In this document: one piece after another, positions 52,810-63,158 of the stretch
How positions within the stretch are numbered: the first letter of the stretch is position 1
Layout of the letters: every line of letters starts with the position of its first letter
Origin: Nemertoderma westbladi
Taxonomy: Eukaryota; Xenacoelomorpha; Nemertodermatida; Nemertodermatidae
Assembly: GCA_032718475.1 (NCBI GenBank)
Contig: JAUCBJ010001863.1
Location: forward strand, 29,916 to 93,915
Length of the DNA: 64,000 bases
Direction: 5' to 3'
Made by a program: the position numbers and the translations under genes
Notes under the pieces: model-generated
What the model saw: the letters and a program-made list of their open reading frames with translations, nothing else
Database searches by the model: none
Told to the model about the DNA's origin: nothing

Positions 52810-55153
52810 ACTGCCCGTAAGTTCTTCTGGTCGAAACGGTATCTTTATAGTTGCATCTGTAACGCGGATTTCTTGAAGTATAATTTATCCACTCTCTGCA
52901 GTGGATTCCATATGGCCAAAAGTCCCCATTTAACACCACATCTAAATCATCTGTGTTGATGGTGGCTCTCATTGACTTGGAGTTGTTGTATGAACGTGCA
53001 GTTATATTATCCACACTAATGCCTCTATCGTATAGGTAATCAGACAGGTCAATCTCATAGTTATCTCTCTTTATTCCGGTGATATATATAGTTGATGTGG
53101 CTTTCGTATCTGCACCTTTCAGCATTCTTTGGCGTCCAAACACATTTGAGCTTATATAATTCGTCCCATAATGGTCATCTTGCAGCCGTTTGATGTCTTG
53201 TGGATTAGGACCCCCTGGATGGTCAAGTGTATTTATCTTGTAATCTGGTAACCTGCCCACTTGCTCGGGCAAATCTCTACTCGATTTCGGTGCAACTTCA
53301 GGTTTGGGTATACCTTTATAAGCGGGTCCCGTGTACAACTTGTTATATGTGATTGTCTCCTTGACACTGTGTTCATTTGAGTTTATCTGTTTTCCTTCAT
53401 CTCTTCTATCTATAAGAGGGTTGTGTTCAGAATCTAATTGGTCACAAACCGTTGATGACAATACATCAAATCTGTTTCTCAAGAAATGTGATTTACATGT
53501 TGAATGGTTATCTGGATTTGGGTATGAGAGCGCATCAGTATGATCCATCCTGCTTTTACGCTTTCTAAATCGTTTTTCCCAGATTCCTGTTTTCAATGAA
53601 TCATCCACAGTTCCATATTCCCCTTCAACCTGATAGGCATGATTGTTTATAATATCATCATCACTTAGGCTGTCTATTACAACAAATCTTTCAGAAATAT
53701 CGACATTGCGAGATTTGCCATATCCATGCTGGTCAGTTTCATTATGAATTTTGTTATCCTCTACTTCTTTTTTGTATTGATCATCTTTCTGTATAGATTT
53801 TTCAATGTTGGCGAGTGTCGATTCGAGTACTAGGCGACAATGCCTCTCATGACTTAGATCATCCTTGAGCTTTGAGTTTTCTTCCACAGTTTGGGAAAGT
53901 TCCTGTTCTAGCTTGCACATGCGAGCTTGTAACGATGCTGTAACTGATATGAGATCACGCTGTAGACTCCCGAGACTGATAAGATCCGCATCGTATTTGG
54001 GATTAGGCCTAAAAAGACGTTTCAAGCAGGATTCATAAATCTTTTTATCTTTACAACATTGAAAGAGCTCATATACGTCTGTACTTAGTTCAGCACGGGA
54101 ACCACGTTTCTTTAAATGTAATGTAGCCATCTGAATGGGATTTAGCAAGGGTTTCACCAGAGTAAAAATATGATCTCGAAGTTCTGAGAGTTTTTCGATT
54201 GTTTGACCTCCAAGTTGTTTGATGGCTTCCTTTTTTGGCAGATACAACGCTTTGGGATACTCTATCACAACGTTATTGAGATTTTCGCCTGATTTACCAC
54301 TAACATTGATAAGGCCTGGACCACAGTTGACCACTTGTACAGGTTTTGACTCATCGGTGTTTAATATTTTCATTTGATCCAGGCATTCCGATAGCCATTT
54401 TCTGCTTGAGGAACTATCAAAATGTATAGCAGGAAGCGCCGGTTTGTCCTGGGCGATACTTACTGCAGTGAGACAGAGGTAGAGACCACAGTCATACCCA
54501 TTTGTTTGCTTGGCATAATTACAGTAACGTGCATCCGCTTCCCAACTTTTATTTGCAACATTGTTTAAGCTCCATGGACTGTGGGAATCGATCTTGTTTA
54601 GCAGATTGATAATTCCGAATGTAGTATAATTTGGCATATTGTTTCCTAGAGAATCAACACAACAAACAGTTCGACGTTCACAATCAGCTACATGAAGGAC
54701 GAAATGAGAATTGACACACTCTGGAAAAAACATGAGCCTTGGCTTCACTTTTGTGTGTCTGCCAATGTACCTAGGAGCGATGTATTTTATCGCACTTAAT
54801 TCATCGTAACTGGTTAATCCTTGTCCCTTGCCTTCTTTAAGTGGCCTTGACTCATTGAGTTTGTATGCTAGTTGACTGGAGATAGCAGCAGTGTCACTGA
54901 AATCACGTTCTAATATTCCAAGGAATCCATCGATAATGACATTACTCAACCATGATTCACATTTCAAAATGCTCCTCCTTTCTTCGTTTGTTGTGACAAC
55001 AATCCCAGGTTTATAATCTACAGACAAGTGCTCTAGATAAACGCGAATTTCCTTCGATCGATCATTACCTAGTTTGCTAGGGCTGTTTGGAAATACCTCC
55101 ACAAACTCATGAATTATTTGGCTTGCTTGTTTACGTTTACGCTTGCTTGCGAA
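52802..55153 (-). CDS. LINE ORF1: Ulp1-like protease, coiled coil, RRM-like domain
   Basis: The frame is open from the 5' element boundary (about 55149) to TAG at 52802-52804 with no ATG near its start. The GTG at 55102 is not a eukaryotic start, so the true N-terminus is lost. Numbering from 55102: WLSNVIIDGFLGIL (51-64) matches the Ulp1/SENP substrate loop. SHFVLHVAD (His133), CCVDSLGN (Asp150), KQTNGYDCGLYLC (Gln199, Cys205) give the full His-Asp-Cys triad with oxyanion Gln. A coiled coil follows (about 365-430). Residues about 660-745 hold STIYITGIKRDN, ISVDNITARS and FWPYGIHCREW, the RRM-like/C-terminal fold common in LINE ORF1 proteins. It likely binds element RNA; the protease may process a deSUMOylation-like or self target (inference). 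Just inside the boundary is a basic KRKRK stretch. Confidence 0.82.
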   Translation of the reverse strand, partial: FASKRKRKQASQIIHEFVEVFPNSPSKLGNDRSKEIRVYLEHLSVDYKPGIVVTTNEERRSILKCESWLSNVIIDGFLGILERDFSDTAAISSQLAYKLNESRPLKEGKGQGLTSYDELSAIKYIAPRYIGRHTKVKPRLMFFPECVNSHFVLHVADCERRTVCCVDSLGNNMPNYTTFGIINLLNKIDSHSPWSLNNVANKSWEADARYCNYAKQTNGYDCGLYLCLTAVSIAQDKPALPAIHFDSSSSRKWLSECLDQMKILNTDESKPVQVVNCGPGLINVSGKSGENLNNVVIEYPKALYLPKKEAIKQLGGQTIEKLSELRDHIFTLVKPLLNPIQMATLHLKKRGSRAELSTDVYELFQCCKDKKIYESCLKRLFRPNPKYDADLISLGSLQRDLISVTASLQARMCKLEQELSQTVEENSKLKDDLSHERHCRLVLESTLANIEKSIQKDDQYKKEVEDNKIHNETDQHGYGKSRNVDISERFVVIDSLSDDDIINNHAYQVEGEYGTVDDSLKTGIWEKRFRKRKSRMDHTDALSYPNPDNHSTCKSHFLRNRFDVLSSTVCDQLDSEHNPLIDRRDEGKQINSNEHSVKETITYNKLYTGPAYKGIPKPEVAPKSSRDLPEQVGRLPDYKINTLDHPGGPNPQDIKRLQDDHYGTNYISSNVFGRQRMLKGADTKATSTIYITGIKRDNYEIDLSDYLYDRGISVDNITARSYNNSKSMRATINTDDLDVVLNGDFWPYGIHCREWINYTSRNPRYRCNYKDTVSTRRTYGQYV

Positions 55154-55391
55154 TTAATAACAGAATCAAATAATTCGGTGAACAGTCAGTATGTGTTACT
55201 TATGCAGTGTTCCATGTGCAGCAATGCATGAATTACGGCGTGATGCGGTAGTTGAATCGCGTTACGTAGTGCCGCGTTTCAGTGATTCAGATATGAAGTA
55301 TGATTCAGCAATGATTCAGTTAATAGTTTTACGTTCTTGTAATCAAAGCCATCTGATGTTTAGGTCAAAGTCTGAAACTTCTACAGAAGTA
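55150..55391. repeat. 242-bp direct repeat, right copy (LINE 5' flank)
   Basis: Identical to 48845-49086. Sequence beyond it (acagaagaatttc) differs from what follows the left copy, as expected if one original site was split by the LINE. Confidence 0.9.
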
Positions 55392-55608
55392 CAGAAGAAT
55401 TTCTAAGCCGATGTTCCGAGGCTCAGAAAAGGTAAACAAAGACCGTAATGCATTGCGCAACTTTCCGTAGGCCTCTGTTTAAGATAAAATGAAAATCGCT
55501 CTGATTGGCTGAGTTGAGCGAGCTGAACAAAGAGAGGCTCCACGTGTACAGTAAACCAGCTGGCAGATTTCGTCATCTGAGTTACAGTCTTTAGAGTATT
55601 AAGCGCAT

Positions 55609-55740
55609 TGCGGAGAAAATGGCTTGTTATGTCCGCTAAAACACCTTCACGGTACATTGCGGAGAAAATGGCTTGTTATGTCCGCTAAAACACCTACACA
55701 GTATATTGCGGAGAAAAATGACCTGTTATATCCGCAAAAG
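55609..55740. repeat. Three tandem 48-bp units
   Basis: cattgcggagaaaatggctt... to ...cgctaaaacacct repeats at 55609, 55657 and 55705. The last copy is more diverged. Non-coding. Confidence 0.8.
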
Positions 55741-55999
55741 CTTTTACAGCCTCTTTGAGTTAAAACATTTATGACATAATGTATAAAAATGTCATATCGA
55801 GATCATTTTTTTAAAAGTTCAGCATTGGCTTTTAATGTAACATCTTTATTCCCAACAAATATAAGATCATTGAAGAAACTGACACGGCTAACTATAACTA
55901 TAATTTGTGAACGTAACCATAATTTAAACTGTTCATCCATGCTAGAAATTTGGGTAGCCAGTTTCCTTAAAGTAAAACCATTAATAGATCCTTGTAAAA
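55741..55999. other. Non-coding stretch before the LINE remnant
   Basis: The 72-codon frame at 55789-56007 may carry some decayed RT-upstream sequence but shows no clear motif. No other feature. Confidence 0.35.
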
Positions 56000-56460
56000 A
56001 AGCTTGAACACTACGGAATTCGCGGATTCCAGATACAACTTTTCAAAAATTATTTCCAAAATCGACTTCAATTTACCAAAATTAATAATTCAATTTCAAC
56101 CTTTCAAAAAATCACATGCGGGATAGCACAGGGTTCAATCTTCCATTTTCTTTTTACTATATATTAACGACATACCAAATGCTTCTAAATTATACACAGT
56201 ACTTTTCGCGGACGACTCAAGTTTTCTTTGTAGAAACAGTGACGTGACTTCCTCAGTGACTACCAAAAACTTAGAACTGACAAGACTGGCTAATTTCAAA
56301 TAGATTATCAATAAATACAAAAAAACCGAATTTATGGCAGCGTCAAACTAACCCAATCCGATCCCAATTTCAAAACTCTTTAAAAATTAACAATAAATCT
56401 TTAACAATGTCACCATCGGTTAAGTACCTAGGAATTCATGTAAGCGGATTCAATTCCACT
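56000..56460 (+). pseudogene. Fragment of a second LINE reverse transcriptase
   Basis: Broken frames encode KLEHYGIRGFQIQLFKNYF, ITCGIAQGSI, then after a frame shift YINDIPNASKLY, LFADDSSF (the xADD catalytic box) and further on PSVKYLGIHVS. These are palm motifs of Jockey/CR1-type RTs in the right order ('LEHYGIRG', 'GVPQGS', 'INDLP', 'FADD', 'KYLG'). At least one frameshift and an in-frame stop are present. Unrelated in detail to the intact LINE nearby. Confidence 0.75.
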
Positions 56461-57140
56461 TCATTACCCACCAGAAAATGGGACTAGTGGCATTTTAGCA
56501 ATATGTTGGGGATACGAGATTACCAATATTAATCTCGTATCATAACCAACATTGGGGGGGGGGGGGGGGGGGGGGCGACACAAGCCCCAAAGCCACAGAG
56601 AAAGGTGAGAGGTCAAACCACCTTGGAGGGAATACAGCTAGTAGAGGCTAGCAGCGGGGGAAACACTCCCAGGGAGTGCCAAAGTGACAAGTAGTATATT
56701 AGCCAATAGTGGATAGGGAAGCACGTGATAGGGAACAGGAAAGCATCCATTGGGTAGAGGGCTAAAGTAGAGTAGGAGGTGAACCAATATTCAATGTATT
56801 AATCATATATTATCTTACATTACTGGTTTACTGGTCAGTTGTGTTATTCAGTTTAGTTAGTGCAGACTGGTCATAGTTAATGACCGCCACCGCCATACCG
56901 GTAACAATTTATCTGTATTTCTGCTTTAACCATATATTGTGCTATTACCGCCTATATTAATTAATATCGAAAGACAACAGGAACTTTTACTGTTTTCCCA
57001 GATGGCCTCGGCCAAAGCCAGTAGCATGATCCCCAGCAGAATGGTGATGCGTACTTTAACAACCCAGTCGGGATCTCAGATCCCGTCACAGTCATTAACT
57101 TTACCAACTGCCATCAAACTGTGACTGCAAGAACAAAAGG
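56461..57140. other. Region between LINE remnant and BEL-like gag
   Basis: It contains a 22-G run (56554-56575) and then GC-richer sequence that may be the leader or LTR remnant of the next element. No repeat of it is visible elsewhere in the window, so the LTR cannot be confirmed. Confidence 0.35.
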
Positions 57141-58442
57141 ATGAGCGATAGAGAGCCCCAATTATCTGAGGGAGAGAGGACGCCGCCGCGGACCCCGGAC
57201 GATACCAACCAAACGATCTGTGAGGCCGCGATGAGACGGTATCAGCCTGCCACGCCGGATTCGCCAAGGAGGGACGATCCGGCTGCCCAAGCGGAGGGCG
57301 GCCGTCAACCACGAGAGGGAGACGAGTCGACACACGACTGCGGTTGGAGTACCGAAGTCGCCGGCCAGCCACAGGCCGAGGGCGACGGACGGCCCACCGG
57401 AACGGCGACGGTGGGGCCGCCGGTACGACGCCGGACAAGGAGAGGAGGAGGAGTCAGTGAAGAGGACGTCGGGACGAGTGATCGGCTACGACGGGCCTAC
57501 AACGCCACCAAGAAGTTACTGAAGGAGGCCAAAGAAGGGAGAAAGGTAGACCAGCCTAAACTACATCAGAGACTAGGTGAGTCGAATAAACACTTTCGAT
57601 ATTTAGTCTGTTTTGGACAGGGAGAACTGGCGAGTGAGAGAGCGAGGGGGGTCGCCACGGAACTCTTTGAATTGTGGCGATCCAGGGTAATGGAGCCTGA
57701 AGTAGTGTATGTAGGGCCTTACTTAGTGGATGCTAGGGGAATTAAGTTAGTGGGTTGGGCAGATCCGCACGACGGCGAACCCGAGGTTAATCCTGAGGAT
57801 TCGGTGTCGTCGGTTAGCGAGAACCCCAGAAAGCGACGGGAATCCGTCGCGACCGATAAGTCCGCTACATCCCCCAAGCAAGGGTGTTAGAGATAGATCT
57901 GGCGTGTCAATTAGACCTTGTGGCGCTGGATCAGAGGGAGTTGGAGAGGCAACTGGATGAGGGAGCCGTGTTATTAGAGAAAGAGAGAGAGTTAGCGAGA
58001 GAGAATAAAGAGAGGGCTGAGAGGGTCGCGAGGAACTTTAGAGAGGCTGAGGAGAGGGAATTAAGGGAATGCAAAGAGCGAGAGGCGAGAGAGGCGAGCG
58101 AGCACAAGGAGCATGAGGCTTGAGAGGATTGCGAGAGAGGCAGAGTTGGCTGGCCAAAGTTTGCAAGAGGATAGAGAGAGAGAGAGAACGGGAAAGCGTA
58201 TGCGGGATGATATGCATACCCGGTTAAGGGGGCTTATGCAATACCAGGCAAAGCAAAAGCGCCGATTAGAACTGGTGCAGTTGGGATTATCTGAGAGTGA
58301 GGCTGGTTCGGGTAGTATTTACGAGGAGTCAGAAGTAATGGAAACGTTTGTTAATACCCCACTTACAGGCACCAGACGACAGACCCAGGACTGGTGTAAC
58401 CGTACGGGTGGGGGGGGGGGGGGGGTAATAATAACACGTTAG
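57141..58442 (+). pseudogene. Decayed BEL-like gag, N-terminal part in three frames
   Basis: Three consecutive open pieces (57141-57890, 57884-58123, 58113-58442) each continue the previous one in another frame. The first is Pro/Arg-rich, then has a helical segment LRRAYNATKKLLKEAKEGRK typical of the N-terminal helices before DUF1759. The second and third form a charged coiled coil (ELERQLDEGAVLLEKERELA, then AREAELAGQSLQEDRERER), comparable to the coil in the intact BEL gag. The last piece runs into a 16-G tract (58410-58425). The broken frames may be decay or homopolymer errors. Confidence 0.6.
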
Positions 58443-58468
58443 AGGGAATTAATATTAATAGTACCGTA

Positions 58469-58993
58469 GTGGACAACCCTAATCAAACCTTTGTTGCAGG
58501 AAATAATATTTTACCCGGTAGTAATAATTTTGATTCAAATGTGCAAAATAATAATATTAATTCAAACATACAAAATATTCCAAATAATAATTTTAATTTA
58601 AAGGCACAAAATAATCCAAATAATTCTAATTTAAATATACAAAATATTTCAAATAATAGCCCTAACTCTGAGCAAAATAATTTAAATAATTTAATTTAGG
58701 TAGTTAGGCAGGGAGTAGCGGGGGTGAGTCAACCCAACGGGAGCCTGCAAGGCCACGCAGTCGCACAGGGAGAGGCGGGGGTGAGCAGACCCAGCCATAG
58801 TAGAGACAATGCGTCGACTAGAGAGGGGCGTAGAAGCGAAGTAGGAGGTAGTGAAGTAAGAGGTGGCGAATGGGGGGGGGGGGAGGGGGGGGGAGGGGGG
58901 GCTGCGGGCGCCCCACCACAAGAGATTAGTGGCGAGAGGGGGGAGCAGAGAATACCCCACAAGCGTCGGTGGATAATGCGCGGGGCGAATTAG
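58469..58993 (+). pseudogene. Asn-rich gag linker segment
   Basis: A single frame encodes an Asn-rich run (NNNFNLKAQNNPNNSN-like), then after an in-frame TAG (58697-58699) a Ser/Arg/Gly-rich stretch. It then meets long G runs (58872-58900) and the reading frame changes. Confidence 0.4.
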
Positions 58994-60891
58994 GTGAACC
59001 GCAGCACCCGACGACGGAGAATAGTAGGGGGATTGCGAGTATCCCCAGCAGGAGCGTCCAACCGGGTAGAGAGAGAGAGGTTGGCGTCATGAGCAGGCGA
59101 GCGACAAGACGTCGAGCCCAGTCGGAAGATGGAAGAAGAACAGTGGAGTTTAACTGGGAGGTCGAAGAGAGATCTCATGAGCGGGATCGCTACACTGAAG
59201 AGAGAAGAAGTGAAGAGAATAGGAGAAGCATTGCTACGAGCAACCAGAGAGCGAGGACGGACAGCGAACCGTCGGTGTTAGAGATGGAGTTAGAGAGTCA
59301 GTGGGGTCGAACTCCGGGAGATTGCCGTCACCCCGGAGAGACGCAGCCTGGTGAGATATACCATACACCGGGAGAAGGGTACAGGATGTACCGGTACGAG
59401 GATGAGAACAGGAGAGGGGATCGAAGAGAAACTTCCCGACGGGACATAGCTGCCGATCGAGAGTACGGTAGTCGCGGGGAGGACTTCTTGTAATATTCGA
59501 GAAGATTAAACTTCGGTCCAGAGGGACACAGGCAGACTGCAGGACAAACTGTAGGCCTTACTGCACATACTATAGGCCATGCTGGAAGAGATAGTATAGG
59601 CGATAGGGTAGCGCGGACAACAGGATTAGATCCGGAAGTCGCGGCATACATACTGGTAGGTAGGCAAGAAGTGGATAGGCCTATACCGGTACCTGCACAC
59701 CAGTATGACTATAACATGCAGGAATACAACATATTCCCAGGGGAGGGGGGAGTTATTTCCGATACGTGTGTGGGCCCCAATATATTAACATCAACCCCAG
59801 TACCAAACTTAACAACGGTGGGGGGGGGGCAGGGTGACATTCCCCCATTACAATATCAGCAATACACTCAGCCGAGAATAATAACACCGAACCCCTTGGA
59901 CCAGAACAGATCGTGCGATACGGAGATATGGAGGGGGCCGTTACCCCCAATGATATATCCGACACAGAAAGAATAGACAGGCCCGACGGGCGGACCGCAC
60001 CCAACAACAGGAGAGTCTGTACAGCATCCGTTGAACCCATTGGAAGCACAGGCGATGGGTATGGCAACACTCATTGATGCGCTTAAGACCAGGATCGAGC
60101 TGCCACCAGTGGAGCCGTTTAAATTCAATGGAAGCAGACCGGAAGAATACCTACAATTCCGACGCATGTACAGTAATGAAATATTAACTAAGAATCAGAC
60201 GCAGGCGGAGTGCCTAAAATATTTACAAGTTTACACAGGGGGCCCAGCGTACGATATCGTGAGGCAGTATCAAGGTATCGAGGGTGGCTTCACGACTGCA
60301 TGGCGGACCCTAGACAGGGAATACGGACACCCTGCCAAGATCATTCGGCAGGCCTTGAGGGGAATAACATCGGGTGGCCTACAGGATAACCCTGTCAGTA
60401 TAAAGACTTTCGCGAATAAGGTCGAGAAGGCGCTAATCGTGCTAAAGACCTTGGATGCGCCATACGAACTCAACGCATCAAATAACATCACCACGATAGC
60501 GCAGGCACTGCCAATCTGGCTAAGAAACAAATGGAGGAAGATCGCCTTCTCCACCCGGGAGAAGAAAGGTGCGGAACCGGGCCTAGAGGAAATGTCGAAC
60601 TTCCTCAATTACGAAGCGGAGTTGATTACAGACCCAGTCTTTAGTGAGGATAGTTTGGGGAAGGCGCTGAAGACCGAATACAACAGGCCTAAACCCGGAC
60701 ATAATCCGGCAGATGCATTCCCGAGAGTGAGACAGTCGCTACCATATGCGGCCACGCAGGGGACGACAAGTCCACAGTTAGCTGGGAGTAGGGCCACACC
60801 GTGGCAGGGACAGAAACAAAATAACAACATGATCCCAACATACACAGTAGGCCGAGTCCAAATAACCAAAACACTAAACCGGTGGATATGA
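58969..60891 (+). pseudogene. BEL-like gag C-terminal part with DUF1759
   Basis: One frame stays open except for TAA (59491-59493) and TAG (59974-59976). The last third matches DUF1759: LPPVEPFKFNGSRPEEYLQF, ECLKYLQVYTGGPAYDIV, AWRTLDREYGHPAKII and SIKTFANKVEKAL, in the same order as the intact BEL gag at 35581. It ends with a TGA at 60889. The upstream part is Arg/Glu-rich and disordered. The 286-codon piece from 60031 starts at TTG and is only the distal part. Confidence 0.65.
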
Positions 60892-61091
60892 ATCTACACG
60901 CAATACGTGAAGGGCTATACAGGGAGCGCTACAATCCAGGATATGAATGTCAATTGCATAGGGATGGAACCCATAAGACCATGAGTTGTAAACGTTGGCA
61001 AGCGTTGCCTAAACAAGATCGTGTAGCCTACGCGGATACAAACGGACTGTCATTGATGCGTGGTAGACGGACACAGATTCGGAGAGTGTAG
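60882..61091 (+). pseudogene. BEL-like zinc-finger segment, shifted frame
   Basis: It encodes YECQLHRDGTHKTMSCKRW, then ALPKQDRVAYADTNGL, which matches the first BEL finger 'C.lC...H....C..F..l...dR...v...gLC'. The second Cys is replaced (QLH). In -1 frame relative to the preceding gag piece. Confidence 0.5.
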
Positions 61092-61200
61092 AGAAACAGC
61101 GATAGGATACGATGAGACTGGAGGCCAAACTATGGCTACGAGCACGGCAGGAACAAGGAGAAAGAGGAAAGTACTACTCGGGGTAGTACCAGTGAGGATA

Positions 61201-61878
61201 ACAGGAAAGGGCGGCTGATCAGTCACAACATTGATGCTGGTCTACAGAGGAGCAGCCTTCATGCTGGTGGAGAATTGGGTGGCCGAGGAGATAGGGTTAC
61301 AAACGAGGCCGAGTAGGATGGCAGTAACTACTATCTCAAGCAAGGATGAGGTCCTGGAGATGAGAACAGGATGGTGCGAGATATCAGCAATAGCACCAGG
61401 ATGTGATTATTGGGCGACCATCGACCCCATACAGATAATAGAATCGATTAATATAAGCGCCAGGCGACCCCCAAGGATCGAGGTCGAGCAATACCGGTTC
61501 CTGGACGATATTGATTTCTCAATACCAGAAGTGGACGTCTCGAAGGTATCCATCATAGTCGGAATGGATTGTCCGACGGCCCCCGAGAGAGTACGGACCA
61601 TATTCGGAGAGAATAAGCAGCAGGATCCGACGGCGATTCTCACGCCGTTCGGATGGACGCTTAGCGGCCCAATTAAAACCAAGGTTCCACTCAGGGTGTC
61701 GGAGACATCAGGGTGCATGCTACCAGGCACTATTAAGGACGTAGAGGAGAAACCAGAGACGGGCGATGGAGAGGTCCCATGTGAGAAGCGGCCCGGGAAA
61801 GGATACCAGGAGTTGTGTATGGATCTGGAACCACGCATAGTGGAGCGTAGCGAAAGGATAGAGGATAGTTCCAGATGA
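61201..61878 (+). pseudogene. BEL-like protease domain without catalytic Asp
   Basis: TTLMLVYRGAAFMLVENWVA stands where active elements have 'aLlDsGS....i....a'. The catalytic Asp-Ser-Gly is replaced by Tyr-Arg-Gly. Downstream, VDVSKVSIIVGMDCPTAPE and ILTPFGWTLSGPI match the 'LIGlD.p' and 'fGW.l.G' parts of the protease region. A stop precedes it (tga at 61217). The protein ends at 61878, and no RT follows anywhere in the window. Confidence 0.6.
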
Positions 61879-61965
61879 ATACCGTCAGTAGATGAATTAG
61901 GAGGGGAAGCTACAGCAAGATAGTGGGCGGAAGAGAATGGATTCGACGCGGAAGACTTAGAGACG

Positions 61966-62319
61966 ATGGGATGGAACAAGGATGTTCCCGGCAACTATTG
62001 GTATGAGGATGGAGAAGTGTGGATGGCAAGATGTCCGGAGAAGTGTCCGCCGGTCCGGTTGAGAGGCCTACCGAAAAGGGGGAGGTCAAATAAGAAGACA
62101 GGGTGGAAAGGGATAGGATTACTATTACCCATTCTGTTTTATCTATTCTTTCGATTTCTTTTCATTCTACCGCCAGGTGACAACAAGATGAAGGGTGGCA
62201 TTTTGCTGCCAGAGGACCATGAGGAAATCAAAAAGGCGACCGAAAGACCCGATTTTAGGGTGGTGGAGGAGGGAGAATCAATTCCTAGAGAGTTGGAATT
62301 GGCAAGGAGGGTGTGGTGA
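61966..62319 (+). pseudogene. Unknown ORF with one membrane-like segment
   Basis: 117 codons starting MGWNKDVPGNYWYEDGEVWM with a CPEKCPP motif and a strongly hydrophobic stretch (GIGLLLPILFYLFFRFLF, about residues 48-66), then a charged tail. It follows the protease remnant in a place where BEL elements have the protease-RT linker. No family recognised. It could be part of the decayed element. Confidence 0.35.
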
Positions 62320-62519
62320 AGGATAAGAGGACCTACAGGGGGCAGTGGGAGAGTGCCTGCTGGAAGAATCGCCCTTGAAGTTTAGTCGTCCAATATGTTG
62401 GACTGAGGGGGGTGGGAATGAGGGCGAGACGCCCTTCACACACATAAATAAAATATAAATAATAAAAAATAATAGAGTAAGAAGTGAGATAGTAGAAAGT
62501 TCGAAAGTAATAGTAGTAG

Positions 62520-62650
62520 ATAGTAGGTAGCACTAGTTAGAAGTTAGTAACAGTTAGTAAGAAGTAAGGAGTTAGAAAGTTAGTAGAAGTTAGTTAGAGT
62601 AAGAGGAGAGTTAGAAGTTAGAAGTTAGTGAGAGTAAGAGGAGAATTAAG
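62520..62650. repeat. AGTTAG-rich low-complexity tract
   Basis: Irregular repeats of gttagaagttag and gttagtaagaag. No coding signal. Confidence 0.6.
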
Positions 62651-62653
62651 TTA

Positions 62654-63050
62654 GAGATTAGGGAGTGTGGCATAGAGATAGACATACCACGAGAGTAGTA
62701 GTAGGGTACATAGTACTGAGAGAGTTAGGGGTTGCGGGCACCGAAAGCGCCACGTAGTAAGAGAGTAGAGGGTATGGTATGTAGGTATACCATAGAAGTA
62801 GTAGCAGAGGGGTTGTGGGCACTGAAAGCACCACATAGTAAGAGAGTAGAGGGTATGGTATGTAGGTATACCATAGAGGTAGTAGCAAAGGGGTTGTGGG
62901 CACCGAAAGCGCCACGTAGAAAGAGAGTGAAGGGTGTGGTATGTAGGTATACCATAGTAGCAATATTAGGGTACATAGTACCATAGAAGTTAGAAGTTGT
63001 GGCCACCGAGAGCGCCACGTAGTAAGAAAGTAAAGGGTATGTGGGAAAAC
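62654..63050. repeat. ~84-100-bp tandem repeat, four to five copies
   Basis: The unit runs from ttg(c/t)gggcaccgaaagcgcc through acgtagtaagagag to tatgtaggtataccatag, at about 62728, 62812, 62894 and 62998, with a partial copy before the first. Each unit ends in a small hairpin (tggtat..ataccа-type pairing around gtaggtatacc). The open minus-strand frames up to 150 codons here are repeat artefacts. Confidence 0.75.
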
Positions 63051-63158
63051 CATAGTAGTAGTAGGGTACATAGTAAGAAGGAAGTAGAAAGGTAGATAGG
63101 ATAATAGCACAGGCAGGGGGGGAACATAAATAAAATAAAACTAAGAAAAATTGGCACT

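Larger units (their letters stand above)
49087..55149 (-). mobile_element. Non-LTR retrotransposon (LINE), 6.06 kb, 5'-truncated
   Basis: Minus-strand element with ORF1 (Ulp1-like protease, coiled coil, RRM-like domain) and ORF2 (EEP endonuclease and RT), overlapping by 8 nt. The 3' end (left) has a short tail of taaac-like units and an A run next to the flanking repeat. At the 5' end ORF1 is open into the boundary without a start codon, so the 5' end is missing. Both ORFs are otherwise intact. By ORF2 style it belongs to the CR1/Jockey-type group, but the clade is not resolved. Confidence 0.8.

Noticed and set aside
55100-55102. GTG at 55102 as the start of LINE ORF1
   Set aside because: The frame is open further upstream to the element boundary and contains no ATG before residue 124, so the N-terminus is truncated rather than GTG-initiated.
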